The notes under the pieces: model-generated
What the model saw: only the letters and a program-made list of their open reading frames with translations
The model's database searches: none
What the model was told of the DNA's origin: nothing
Position numbers and translations under genes: made by a program
Source of the DNA: Affinibrenneria salicis
GTDB taxonomy: Bacteria; Pseudomonadota; Gammaproteobacteria; Enterobacterales; Enterobacteriaceae
Length of the DNA stretch: 64,000 nucleotides
NCBI RefSeq assembly: GCF_008710095.1
Contig: NZ_VYKJ01000005.1
Span: 127,375-191,374 of the forward strand
Reading direction: 5' to 3'
Shown: piece after piece, positions 37,794 through 46,448 of the stretch
Layout of the letters: every line of letters begins with the position of its first letter
Numbering within the stretch: the stretch's first letter is position 1

Positions 37794-39542
37794 ATGCAGG
37801 ACTATGCAAATCCCGTGACCTCCCCGGTTAACGCCCAGACGCTGCTTCAGACCCTGACTCATATCGTCGGCAAATCCCACATCCTGACCGATAAACAGAA
37901 AACGGAGCGCTATCGCAAAGGGTTCCGCTCTGGTCAGGGCGACGCGCTGGCGGTGGTGTTTCCCGCTTCGTTAATTGAACAGTGGCGGGTATTTAAAGCC
38001 TGTATCGAGGCCGACCGCATCGTGCTGATGCAGGCGGCCAATACCGGTCTGACGGAAGGCTCGACGCCGAACGGCGACGGCTACGATCGCGAAATCGTCA
38101 TCATTAACACCCTGCGGCTGGATAAGGTGCAACTGCTGGATAAAGGCCGTCAGGTGGTGGCGCTGCCGGGCAGCACCCTGTGGCATCTGGAACGGGTGCT
38201 GAAACCGTTCGGACGCGAGCCGCATTCGGTGATCGGCTCCTCCTGTATCGGCGCTTCAGTGGTCGGCGGCATTTGCAACAACTCCGGCGGCTCGCTGGTC
38301 CATCGCGGCCCGGCCTACACGGAGATGGCGCTGTACGGACGAGTTAACGAACAGGGCAAGGCGGAACTGATTAATCATCTGGGCATCAGTCTGGGCGACT
38401 CGCCGGAAGAGATCCTGACTCGTCTGGAGCAGCAGCAATACGGCGAGCAGGATGTGGTCTGGGACGAGCGCCAGGCATCGGACCATGAATATGTCGAACG
38501 CGTGCGCGACGTGGAGGCGGATACGCCCTCGCGTTTTAACGCCGACGAACGCCGACTGTTCGAAGCCGCCGGCTGCGCCGGCAAACTGGCGGTGTTCGCC
38601 GTTCGTCTGGATACCTTTCCGGCGGAGAAATCCCAGCAGGTGTTCTACATCGGCACCAACCAACCGCAGGTGTTGACCGAGCTGCGTCGGCATATTCTGT
38701 CCAGTTTCAAGAACCTGCCGGTAGCCGGCGAATACCTGCACCGCGATATATTCAACATCGCCGAAATTTACGGTAAAGATACCTTCATCATGATTGATAA
38801 ACTGGGCACCGATAAGATGCCGATGTTCTTCAACCTGAAGGGCCGCATGGACGCGTTATTCGGTAAAGTGCCGTTTCTGCCTTCGCACCTGGTGGATCGC
38901 ACCATGCAGTTGCTCAGCCGTCTGCTGCCCTCTCAACTGCCGGACCGGATGAAAGCTTACCGCGATCGTTTCGAACATCACCTGATGCTGAAAATGGCCG
39001 GCGACGGAATTGAAGAGGCGCGCCGCTGGCTGGAGCAGTACTTCCGCGATGCCGACGGCGAATTCTTCGTCTGCAGCCAGCAAGAAGGCGCGAAGGCCTT
39101 TCTGCACCGCTTCGCCGCGGCCGGCGCCGCCATCCGCTACCATGCGGTGCACAGCAAAGAGGTGGAAAACATCCTGCCGCTGGATATCGCCCTGCGGCGC
39201 AACGACCGCGAATGGTTCGAGCATCTGCCGCCGGAATTCGACGATATGTTGGTTCACCGGCTGTACTACGGCCACTTTATGTGCCACGTGTTCCATCAGG
39301 ATTACATCGTGAAGAAAGGCGTGGACGTGCATAAACTGAAGGAAAAAATGTTGGCGCTGCTCGACCAGCGCGGCGCGGAATACCCGGCCGAGCATAACGT
39401 CGGCCACCTGTATCAGGCCAAACCCCAGCTGAAAGCCTTTTATCAGCACAACGACCCGACCAATAGCCTCAACCCCGGTATAGGCAAAACGTCGAAACTG
39501 AAAAACTGGGGCGGCGGCTGCGGCGACGACAGTCACCATTAA
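37794..39542 (+). CDS. dld: Quinone-dependent D-lactate dehydrogenase
   Basis: Peripheral membrane flavoprotein that oxidises D-lactate to pyruvate and feeds electrons to quinone. It has 582 residues from ATG 37794, 11 more than E. coli. FAD-domain motifs include MQAANTGLTEGSTPNG and SVIGSSCIGASVVGGICNNSGG, and the membrane-binding and cap domains follow (YRKGFRSGQGDA at the start). The C terminus ends in GGGCGDDSHH, a tail not seen in the E. coli protein as I recall it. Single gene with its own 346-base upstream region. Confidence 0.96.
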   Translation: MQDYANPVTSPVNAQTLLQTLTHIVGKSHILTDKQKTERYRKGFRSGQGDALAVVFPASLIEQWRVFKACIEADRIVLMQAANTGLTEGSTPNGDGYDREIVIINTLRLDKVQLLDKGRQVVALPGSTLWHLERVLKPFGREPHSVIGSSCIGASVVGGICNNSGGSLVHRGPAYTEMALYGRVNEQGKAELINHLGISLGDSPEEILTRLEQQQYGEQDVVWDERQASDHEYVERVRDVEADTPSRFNADERRLFEAAGCAGKLAVFAVRLDTFPAEKSQQVFYIGTNQPQVLTELRRHILSSFKNLPVAGEYLHRDIFNIAEIYGKDTFIMIDKLGTDKMPMFFNLKGRMDALFGKVPFLPSHLVDRTMQLLSRLLPSQLPDRMKAYRDRFEHHLMLKMAGDGIEEARRWLEQYFRDADGEFFVCSQQEGAKAFLHRFAAAGAAIRYHAVHSKEVENILPLDIALRRNDREWFEHLPPEFDDMLVHRLYYGHFMCHVFHQDYIVKKGVDVHKLKEKMLALLDQRGAEYPAEHNVGHLYQAKPQLKAFYQHNDPTNSLNPGIGKTSKLKNWGGGCGDDSHH

Positions 39543-39716
39543 TCTTCTGCGAACGCGGGGGCGCGCCGGTTGCCCCCCGCTGGCGCACCACTCTGCGCAC
39601 GCGGGGCGAAGCGGCGATTCGCCGCCCCGGCTAACGTCGCGCGACCATCCCCTGCTGCACGCCGTCCGAAAGGACTATATACTGGCCGCACTGATTTTTT
39701 GTATAAGGAACAACCC

Positions 39717-40295
39717 ATGTGCGCCAACAGCAGCGTCAGATTACGTCCTCTGGAGCGGGACGATCTGGCCTTCGTTCACCAGCTCGACAATAACGCCAGC
39801 GTAATGCGCTACTGGTTCGAGGAACCGTACGAAGCCTTTGTCGAACTGTCCGATCTGTATGACAAACACATCCACGACCAGAGCGAACGCCGCTTTATTA
39901 TCGAACACGACCAGAACCGCATCGGGCTGGTGGAGCTGGTGGAGATCAACCACATTCACCGCCGCGCCGAACTGCAGATCATTATCGATCCGGGCTGGCA
40001 GGGCCACGGCTACGCCACCCAGGCGACCCGGCTGGCGATAGAGTACGGCTTCTCCGTCCTCAATCTGTACAAACTGTATTTAATCGTCGATAAAGAAAAT
40101 AACAAGGCCATTCATATCTACAGCAAACTGGGGTTTGAGGTCGAAGGCGAACTTATCCACGAATTCTTTATCAACGGCGAGTACCGTAATACCATCCGTA
40201 TGTGTATCTTCCAGCATCAGTATCTGGCGAAGCACAAAACCGTGACCGGCGCCGGCGGCCCTGCCCCAACGACTGAGAACGGGCTGCAAGGCTGA
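39717..40295 (+). CDS. speG: Spermidine N1-acetyltransferase
   Basis: GNAT-family enzyme that acetylates spermidine and spermine, relieving polyamine excess. It has 192 residues from ATG 39717 with AAGGA eight bases upstream. The acetyl-CoA loop [20 protein letters not shown] and the C-terminal [25 protein letters not shown] match SpeG closely. The last ten or so residues exceed the E. coli length. It is convergent with ybbP and separated by 62 bases. Confidence 0.95.
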   Translation: MCANSSVRLRPLERDDLAFVHQLDNNASVMRYWFEEPYEAFVELSDLYDKHIHDQSERRFIIEHDQNRIGLVELVEINHIHRRAELQIIIDPGWQGHGYATQATRLAIEYGFSVLNLYKLYLIVDKENNKAIHIYSKLGFEVEGELIHEFFINGEYRNTIRMCIFQHQYLAKHKTVTGAGGPAPTTENGLQG

Positions 40296-40357
40296 CAACC
40301 TGAGGCCGAAAGCCTTCGTCCGCCCCGTTGCGAGACGAGCGAAGGCCCGGACGGACA

Positions 40358-42784
40358 TCAGCCGGCGTAGCGACGAAACAGCGCCTTGCCGCGCAGCAGA
40401 CGCACGCCCAACCAGCCGCCGCACAGCGACAGCAGCAGCGCGCAGATCGGCGGCAACAGCCACAGCGCAAGGCTCGGCTGCCAGGGAAAGTCAAATACCT
40501 TACGCTGCAGCAGCCACAGCGCCGCCTCCGCGCCGATGGCCGCCGCCAGCCCGGACACCAGCCCCAGCGCGGCGAACTCGCTCCATAGCGTACGGCGCAG
40601 CAGACGCAGCCCGGCCCCCAGCGTACGGTAGACCATGAGCTCCTGGCGCCGCTGGCGCATGCCGACCTGAATCTGCGCCAGCAGCAGCAGCACGCCGCAG
40701 ACCAGCACCAGAACCACCATGATTTCCAGCGCCAGACCCACCTGCGCCAGCACCTGACCAACCTGGCGCAGAATGCTGCCGATATCCATCAGCGTCAGGG
40801 TGGGAAACTGGCGGTTGAGCTGGGTAATCAGTTGCTCATCGCCTTCATAGCGGAAGCTGGTCAACCAGGACTGCGGCAGGTTATCCAGCGCGCCGGGCGG
40901 AAAAATAAAGAAGAAATTGGGCCGCAGGCTTTCCCAGTCCACCTGACGGAAACTGGTAACGGTGGCGCTGAACGGCTGCGTGTCGCCGGTAAAGGTCAGC
41001 TTATCGCCCAGTTTAATGCCCAGATCCTCCGCTGCGTTTTGCGCCATCGAAACCTCGCCGGCTTTCGGCGCCTGGCCGGCCACCAGCGGATTGTGATCCG
41101 GCAGACCGTCGAGCCAGGTCAGACTAAGCTCGCGGTTAACGGTGTTGCCGCCCGGATCGTCTTCATGAATAACCTCCGTCGCCACCTGCTGATTAATCCC
41201 GGTCAGGCGCGCCCGCACAATCGGATAGAAAGTATCGGTCTGCACCTGATGACGGGCAAAAAAGTCTTTCACCTGCGGGATCTGTTCCGCGGTCATATTC
41301 AGCAGAAAATAGTTCGGACTGCCCGGCGGCAACTGCTGCTGCCAGCGCTCAAGCAGATCGCCGCGCAGCAGCAGCAACAGGGCCAGCAGCATAAAGGAGA
41401 GCGAAAACGCCGCCAGTTGGCTGAGCGTCGCCCACGGCTGACGCAGCAGGCGGTTAATCGCCAGCCGCAGCGCCAGATCACGCACCGTCAGGCGGCGCAG
41501 CAGCAGCAGACCGCCCCAGCCCGCGGCGCCGAGCAGCAGCGCCAGCACCGCCATGCCGCCCAACAGCGACCATAGCAGCGAGCCGCCGCCGGACAGCACG
41601 AACAGCAGCCCCACCACAATCAGCGCAACCAGAGGCAGGTAGTAGCGCAGCGGCCAGACGTCGGCCGTCACATCCTGACGCAGTACGCGCAGCGGCTGGG
41701 TGGCGAGCAGCAGACGATACGGCCGCAGCCCGACCAGCAGCGAAATCAGCAGCAGGGAGCCCAGCGCCCACAGCCACGGCCACAGACCCGAGGCCGGCAG
41801 CGCGGCCGGCAGCACCGGCGCCAGCATTTTCATCAAAATGGCTTCGAAGATCAGTCCGACCGCGCTGCCGCCGACGGCGGCCAGCGCCAGCACCGACAGC
41901 CACTGCCCGATAATCAGTCTGCGCAGCGCCCGGCGCCCGGCGCCGAGCGTTTTCAGCACCGCCACCAGATCATAGCGGCTGCGGCAATAATGGTTCATCG
42001 CCACCGCCACCGCCGCAATCGACAGCAGCAGGGTCAACAGCGCCGACAGCAGCAGAAATTGCTGCGACCGCTGCAGCGACTTGCCGAGCGCGCCGTCGGA
42101 ATCCTCCATACCGTACCAGCGCTGATCCGGTTTGAGCTGCGGGCGGATATAATCGCTGAAGGCGGCGATTTGCTGCGCATCGCCGGCAAACATATAGCGC
42201 CAGGTAATACGGCCGCCGGGCTGGATCGCGCCGGTTTTCTCCACGTCGGCCAGGTTCATCAGTACGCGCGGCGCCGTTTCGAACGGATTGAAGCCGGCGT
42301 CCGGCTCCTGAATCAACTCGCCGGCGATGCGCAGCGACGTGTCGCCGACGTCCAGATTATCGCCGACCTTCAGATCGAGCAGAGCCAGCAGACGCGGCGC
42401 CACCAGCACCGTACCCGGCTGCGGCTTCAGGTTGGCCGGCCGGGTCAGCAACTGACCATAGAGCGGATAGCGCTGGTCGGTGGCTTTCACCCGCGCCAGC
42501 TGCGGCGTATCGCCGGCGAAGGTCATGGTCATGAAGGATATCTGCCGGCTAAGCGTCAACCCCTGCCGGCCCGCACTCTGCAGCAGACTCTCGTCGACCG
42601 GCCGCGCAGCGCGCAGCACCCGATCGCCGGCGAGAAAATCGCGACTTTGCTGACTCAGCCCTTTTTCCATACGATCGCTGATCGTCCCCAGCGCCAGCAC
42701 GCAGGCCACGGCCAGCGTCAACGCCAGCCAGACGATAAGCAGCGAAGGCGAGCGCCATTCACGCCAGAACCAGCGCCAGATCAT
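40358..42784 (-). CDS. ybbP: ABC transporter permease YbbP (FtsX-like)
   Basis: An 808-residue inner membrane permease of the MacB/FtsX type. One N-terminal membrane helix, a large periplasmic segment, then several helices with a second periplasmic loop make two FtsX-like repeats. It overlaps ybbA by four bases, so the two form an ABC complex. Substrate unknown; the family often moves lipids or lipoproteins or drives mechanotransmission instead of transport. Very GC-rich, with many long antisense reading frames that are not genes. Confidence 0.93.
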   Translation of the reverse strand: MIWRWFWREWRSPSLLIVWLALTLAVACVLALGTISDRMEKGLSQQSRDFLAGDRVLRAARPVDESLLQSAGRQGLTLSRQISFMTMTFAGDTPQLARVKATDQRYPLYGQLLTRPANLKPQPGTVLVAPRLLALLDLKVGDNLDVGDTSLRIAGELIQEPDAGFNPFETAPRVLMNLADVEKTGAIQPGGRITWRYMFAGDAQQIAAFSDYIRPQLKPDQRWYGMEDSDGALGKSLQRSQQFLLLSALLTLLLSIAAVAVAMNHYCRSRYDLVAVLKTLGAGRRALRRLIIGQWLSVLALAAVGGSAVGLIFEAILMKMLAPVLPAALPASGLWPWLWALGSLLLISLLVGLRPYRLLLATQPLRVLRQDVTADVWPLRYYLPLVALIVVGLLFVLSGGGSLLWSLLGGMAVLALLLGAAGWGGLLLLRRLTVRDLALRLAINRLLRQPWATLSQLAAFSLSFMLLALLLLLRGDLLERWQQQLPPGSPNYFLLNMTAEQIPQVKDFFARHQVQTDTFYPIVRARLTGINQQVATEVIHEDDPGGNTVNRELSLTWLDGLPDHNPLVAGQAPKAGEVSMAQNAAEDLGIKLGDKLTFTGDTQPFSATVTSFRQVDWESLRPNFFFIFPPGALDNLPQSWLTSFRYEGDEQLITQLNRQFPTLTLMDIGSILRQVGQVLAQVGLALEIMVVLVLVCGVLLLLAQIQVGMRQRRQELMVYRTLGAGLRLLRRTLWSEFAALGLVSGLAAAIGAEAALWLLQRKVFDFPWQPSLALWLLPPICALLLSLCGGWLGVRLLRGKALFRRYAG

Positions 42785-43467
42785 GCTTCCTCCCGCAGTT
42801 TTCCGTCGAGCAGCCGCAGCCGCCGCTGGCAGCGAGCCGCCAGTTGTTCGTCATGAGTGACCAAAATCAGCGTGGTGGAAAAATCCCGGTTCAGGGAAAA
42901 CAGCTGTTCAACGATACGCTCGCCGGTTTTGCGATCCAGATTGCCGGTCGGCTCATCGGCGAACAGCACGCGCGGCCGCCCGCTGAAGGCGCGCGCCAGC
43001 GCCACTCGCTGCTGCTCGCCGCCGGACAGTTGGGCCGGCAGATGGTGCAAACGGGCGCCCAGCCCCAGTTGCTGCAGCAGCTGTTCCGCCTGGGTGCGGC
43101 TATCGCGTTCGCTGTCGCCGCGCAGCAGCGCCGGCAACTGTACGTTTTCCAGCGCGTTCAGCGTCGGCACCAGCATAAATGACTGAAAGACAAAACCGAC
43201 GTCGCGGGCGCGCAGCGCGGCGCGACCTTCCTCGTCCAGCCGGTTGAGCGACTCGCCCAGCAACGCGACCTCTCCCTCGCTACCGTCGTCCAGACCGGCC
43301 AGAATCCCCAACAGCGTCGATTTACCTGAACCCGACTCGCCGATCAACGCAATCGTCTGAGCGGGTTTGACAACCAGCTCAACTCCGGTAAGGATGGAAA
43401 GCTGATTCTCACCCTGACCAACGTGCTTACTAAGATGATGAACTTCAAGAATGTTTTCCGCTGGCAT
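42781..43467 (-). CDS. ybbA: ABC transporter ATP-binding protein YbbA
   Basis: A 228-residue ATPase partner of YbbP in the LolD/MacB branch. Walker A GESGSGKSTLLG near residue 43, signature LSGGEQQRVALARA, Walker B VLFADEPTGNLD and H-loop VTHDEQLAA are intact. Its start codon lies inside the tesA coding region: the ybbA and tesA 5' ends overlap by 33 bases on opposite strands, as in E. coli, so their promoters must lie within each other's coding sequence. Confidence 0.95.
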   Translation of the reverse strand: MPAENILEVHHLSKHVGQGENQLSILTGVELVVKPAQTIALIGESGSGKSTLLGILAGLDDGSEGEVALLGESLNRLDEEGRAALRARDVGFVFQSFMLVPTLNALENVQLPALLRGDSERDSRTQAEQLLQQLGLGARLHHLPAQLSGGEQQRVALARAFSGRPRVLFADEPTGNLDRKTGERIVEQLFSLNRDFSTTLILVTHDEQLAARCQRRLRLLDGKLREEA

Positions 43468-44073
43468 ATCTCCGCCTTTCTGCTGCTGGGATTATTCAGT
43501 TTACGCGCCGTCGCCGCCGATACCCTGCTGGTGCTGGGCGACAGCCTGAGCGCCGGCTACCGCATGCCTGCAGCCAGCGCCTGGCCGGCCTTGCTGGATC
43601 AAAAATGGCAGGCCGCGCCCGGCGGCACAAAAATCATCAACGCCAGCATCAGCGGCGATACCGCCGCTCAGGGGCTGGCGCGCCTGCCCGCGCTGCTAAA
43701 ACAACATCAGCCGCGCTGGGTGCTGGTCGAACTCGGTGGCAACGACGGCCTGCGCGGCTTCCCGCCGCAAAATATTGAGCGGGATCTGACGCAAATCATT
43801 ACGCAGATTAAACAGGCGCAGGCTCAGCCGCTGTTGGTGCAGATCAAACTGCCGTCCAACTACGGGCGCCGCTATAACGATCTGTTCAGTGCCCTCTATC
43901 CACGTCTGGCGCAGCAGTTTGATATCCCGCTGCTGCCGTTCTTTATGGAACAGGTGTATCTTCGACCAGAGTGGATGCAGGACGACGGCATTCACCCCAA
44001 TCGCGACGCCCAGCCCTTTATTGCGGACTGGATGGGGCAACGCCTGACTCCATTAGTTAACCACGAGTCTTGA
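43435..44073 (+). CDS. tesA: Periplasmic thioesterase/lysophospholipase TesA
   Basis: SGNH hydrolase acting on acyl-CoA, lysophospholipids and some esters. It has 212 residues beginning MMNFKNVFRWH, with a signal peptide cleaved near RAVAA. Block I GDSLSAGYRMP holds the nucleophile Ser; GGNDGLRG supplies the Asn; DDGIHPNRD has the catalytic Asp and His. ATG 43438 is an alternative. The 5' end overlaps divergent ybbA. It leads ybbO by 29 bases. Confidence 0.96.
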   Translation: MMNFKNVFRWHISAFLLLGLFSLRAVAADTLLVLGDSLSAGYRMPAASAWPALLDQKWQAAPGGTKIINASISGDTAAQGLARLPALLKQHQPRWVLVELGGNDGLRGFPPQNIERDLTQIITQIKQAQAQPLLVQIKLPSNYGRRYNDLFSALYPRLAQQFDIPLLPFFMEQVYLRPEWMQDDGIHPNRDAQPFIADWMGQRLTPLVNHES

Positions 44074-44102
44074 TAAAGCGGGCTTTTTTATTAGGTAAAG
44101 TT

Positions 44103-44879
44103 ATGCAAAAAGCAGTTCTCATTACCGGCTGTTCCAGCGGCATCGGCCTGATCGCCGCCCAGGATCTGCATCAGCGCGGATTCCGGGTGCTGGCCGCCTG
44201 TCGACGACCGCAGGACGTCGCGCGCATGGCGCAACAGGGTCTGGAAGGCATCCTCCTCGATCTGGATGACGATCGCAGCGTGGAACAGGCGGCCGCGCAA
44301 ATTATCGAACTGACCGGCAACCGACTGTACGGCCTGTTCAACAATGCCGGCTTCGGCCTGTACGGCCCGCTGCAGACCATCACCCGCCGGCAGATGGAGC
44401 AACAGTTCTCCAGTAACCTGTTCGGCACCCATCAGCTTACCCGGCTGCTGCTGCCCGCTATGCTGCCGCACGGCGAAGGCCGCATTATTCAGACCAGTTC
44501 GGTGATGGGGCTGGTCGCCACCCCGGGCCGCGGCGCCTACGCGGCCAGCAAGTTCGCGCTGGAAGCCTGGTCGGACGCGCTGCGCATGGAGCTGCACGGC
44601 AGCGGCCTGCACGTCAGTCTGATCGAGCCCGGGCCCATCAGCACCCGCTTCACTGATAACGTTAACCAGTCCGAGGCGGCGCATCCGGTCACCAATCCGG
44701 GCATCGCCCGTCGCTTTACCCTGCCGCCGGAGGCTATTTTGCCCAAACTCCGCCACGCGCTGGAAAGTTCACGCCCGCGCTTACGCTATCCGGTGACGCT
44801 GGTGGCGCACAGTTTATCCATCCTGCGGCGACTGCTGCCAGGCCGCTGCCTTGATGTTATTTTGCGTACCCGCTCCTGA
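44103..44879 (+). CDS. ybbO: Short-chain dehydrogenase YbbO
   Basis: A 258-residue NADP-type oxidoreductase. Cofactor loop TGCSSGIG at residues 8-15, NNAGFG, the catalytic Ser in TSSVMGL and Tyr-x-x-x-Lys in YAASK are all present. It reduces long-chain aldehydes in vitro as I recall, but the physiological role is unclear. ATG 44103 with AGGTAA upstream was chosen over starts overlapping tesA. The run tesA-ybbO-cnoX matches E. coli order. Confidence 0.93.
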   Translation: MQKAVLITGCSSGIGLIAAQDLHQRGFRVLAACRRPQDVARMAQQGLEGILLDLDDDRSVEQAAAQIIELTGNRLYGLFNNAGFGLYGPLQTITRRQMEQQFSSNLFGTHQLTRLLLPAMLPHGEGRIIQTSSVMGLVATPGRGAYAASKFALEAWSDALRMELHGSGLHVSLIEPGPISTRFTDNVNQSEAAHPVTNPGIARRFTLPPEAILPKLRHALESSRPRLRYPVTLVAHSLSILRRLLPGRCLDVILRTRS

Positions 44880-44941
44880 AACCGGCTTGAAGTGAGGCAT
44901 TTCGCCCCCACTTATAGCCAAAACGGATGAGAGAATATGTC

Positions 44942-45799
44942 ATGCCACTACAAGCAAACAGTATAGATATCAACGAAACAAACCTGCAGCAGGTGCTGGA
45001 ACAGTCGATGACGCTGCCGGTTCTGTTCTATTTCTGGTCTGAGCGCAGCCCGCACTGCCAGCAGTTGACGCCGCTGCTGGACAAACTATCCCAGGAGTAC
45101 GCCGGACAGTTTATTCTGGCTAAAGTCGACTGCGACGCCGAACAACAGGTAGCCGCGCAGTTCGGTCTGCGCGCTATTCCCACCGTTTATCTGTTTAAAG
45201 ACGGTCAGCCGCTGGATGGTTTCCAGGGACCGCAGCCGGAAGAGGCTATTCGCGAACTGCTGCAGCGGGTATTGCCCAAAGAGGAAGATCTGAAACTGGC
45301 GCAGGCGGAGCAGTTGATTAGCGAAGAGAAGCTGACCGAGGCGCTGGTGCCGCTGCGCGAGGCCTGGCAGTTGAGTCAACAGCGCAGCGACATCGGCCTG
45401 CTGCTGGCCGAAGTGCTGATCGAACTTAACCGCAGCGACGACGCGGAAACCGTCCTGACCACCATTCCGCTGCAGGATCGCGATACCCGCTATCAGGGGC
45501 TGGTGGCGCAGATTGAACTGCTGAGGAAAGCGGCCGATACGCCGGAAATCCAGCAGCTGCAGCAACAGGTCGGGCAAAATCCGGACAATGCCGAACTGGC
45601 GGTGCAGCTGGCGCTGCAGCTACATCAGGTCGGACGCAACGAAGAAGCGCTGGAGCTGTTGCTGGGCAAACTGAAAAAAGACCTGGCCGCCGCCGACGGC
45701 AACGCGCGCAAGACGATGCTGGAGATTCTGGCCGCGCTCGGCACCGGCGATGCGCTGGCCTCGCGCTACCGTCGTCAGCTCTACTCCCTGCTGTATTAA
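44942..45799 (+). CDS. cnoX: Chaperedoxin CnoX (YbbN)
   Basis: A thioredoxin-like holdase that protects proteins from oxidative (chlorine-type) damage and hands them to GroEL and DnaK. It has 285 residues: thioredoxin domain to about residue 110, with SERSPHC instead of the CGPC active site (so only one Cys), then TPR-like helices. ATG 44942 is preferred to ATG 44927 because of its distance from GATGAGAG and its fit with family length. A long hairpin follows. Confidence 0.94.
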   Translation: MPLQANSIDINETNLQQVLEQSMTLPVLFYFWSERSPHCQQLTPLLDKLSQEYAGQFILAKVDCDAEQQVAAQFGLRAIPTVYLFKDGQPLDGFQGPQPEEAIRELLQRVLPKEEDLKLAQAEQLISEEKLTEALVPLREAWQLSQQRSDIGLLLAEVLIELNRSDDAETVLTTIPLQDRDTRYQGLVAQIELLRKAADTPEIQQLQQQVGQNPDNAELAVQLALQLHQVGRNEEALELLLGKLKKDLAAADGNARKTMLEILAALGTGDALASRYRRQLYSLLY

Positions 45800-45807
45800 T
45801 ATCTCTC

Positions 45808-45861
45808 CGTCAGCGCGGAATGGCCGATAATGAAGCGCTATCCGGCCATCCCGCGCTGACG
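45808..45861 (+). terminator. Long hairpin after cnoX
   Basis: Arms of about 22 bases, from CGTCAGCGCGG to CCGCGCTGACG, pair with one mismatch and one bulge around a nine-base loop. It starts nine bases after the cnoX stop. No U tract, so it may stabilise the transcript end or bind protein. The next 120 bases hold further short palindromes, including GGCGATTATCGCC at 45861-45873. Confidence 0.55.
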
Positions 45862-45994
45862 GCGATTATCGCCTCCGGGCCGGCGCCGGTTCGCCCTTCG
45901 CGCACCGGCGATATTTCGCTTTGCCGCCGACCGGCGTCGCTTCAGCGACCTCGCCCTTGTCGCCGCCGCCATATTGTCGCGTCGTCAACCGCGT

Positions 45995-46004
45995 CCCCCC
46001 CCCC
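45995..46004. repeat. Homopolymer of ten C
   Basis: A 10-base C run, 20 bases upstream of the predicted -35 box of the monooxygenase-like gene. Such tracts are prone to slippage. Confidence 0.9.
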
Positions 46005-46023
46005 GGCTACCGCTTATTCTGGC

Positions 46024-46053
46024 TTGCCCGCTATCGTAAAATGAGTATATATT
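46024..46053 (+). promoter_or_regulatory. Candidate promoter of the monooxygenase-like gene
   Basis: TTGCCC, 18 bases, TATATT, about 30 bases before the ATG. A 16-base spacing to TATATA is also possible. Confidence 0.5.
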
Positions 46054-46082
46054 CATAAAAAACGCATAGATATGGGGAACAA

Positions 46083-46397
46083 ATGATAGTAAGAACCTGG
46101 CACGGCTGCGTACCGTTAGAACATGCGCAGGGATTCGCCCGCCACCTGCAGCGCACCGGCGTTGAACATGCGCGCGGGATCCCGGGAAACCGGGCAGCCC
46201 TCGTGCGGCAAGAATTACAGGGGGAGTACGCGCACTTCTTTCTGGCGACTTACTGGCAGGATCTGCAATCGGTCAGGCAATTCGCCGGCGAGGATTATCA
46301 CATTGCGGTCACCTATCCGGATGACGAAAAATTTGCGCTTATCTCCGACCCTTACGTTTTTCAGCACGAAGTCAGCGTTATTCCGTCCGCACTGTAA
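46083..46397 (+). CDS. Small antibiotic-biosynthesis-monooxygenase-like protein
   Basis: A 104-residue protein, MIVRTWHGCVPLEHAQGFARHL at the start. Size, the RTWHG opening and the VRQFAGEDYHIAVTYPDDEKF segment suggest the ABM dimeric alpha/beta-barrel fold. No catalytic residue can be named, and members range from quinol oxygenases to proteins with no known activity. GGGGA lies six bases before the ATG. It is a single gene between cnoX and yfaY. Confidence 0.65.
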   Translation: MIVRTWHGCVPLEHAQGFARHLQRTGVEHARGIPGNRAALVRQELQGEYAHFFLATYWQDLQSVRQFAGEDYHIAVTYPDDEKFALISDPYVFQHEVSVIPSAL

Positions 46398-46448
46398 ACG
46401 ATGCGCAGGCCGCATCGACTGGGCGGCCTGCGGGCGGGCGCGGCGCGC

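Noticed and set aside
45820..46044. 74-codon frame after cnoX
   Set aside because: Crosses a hairpin, a palindrome cluster and the ten-C tract; low-complexity Arg/Pro sequence.
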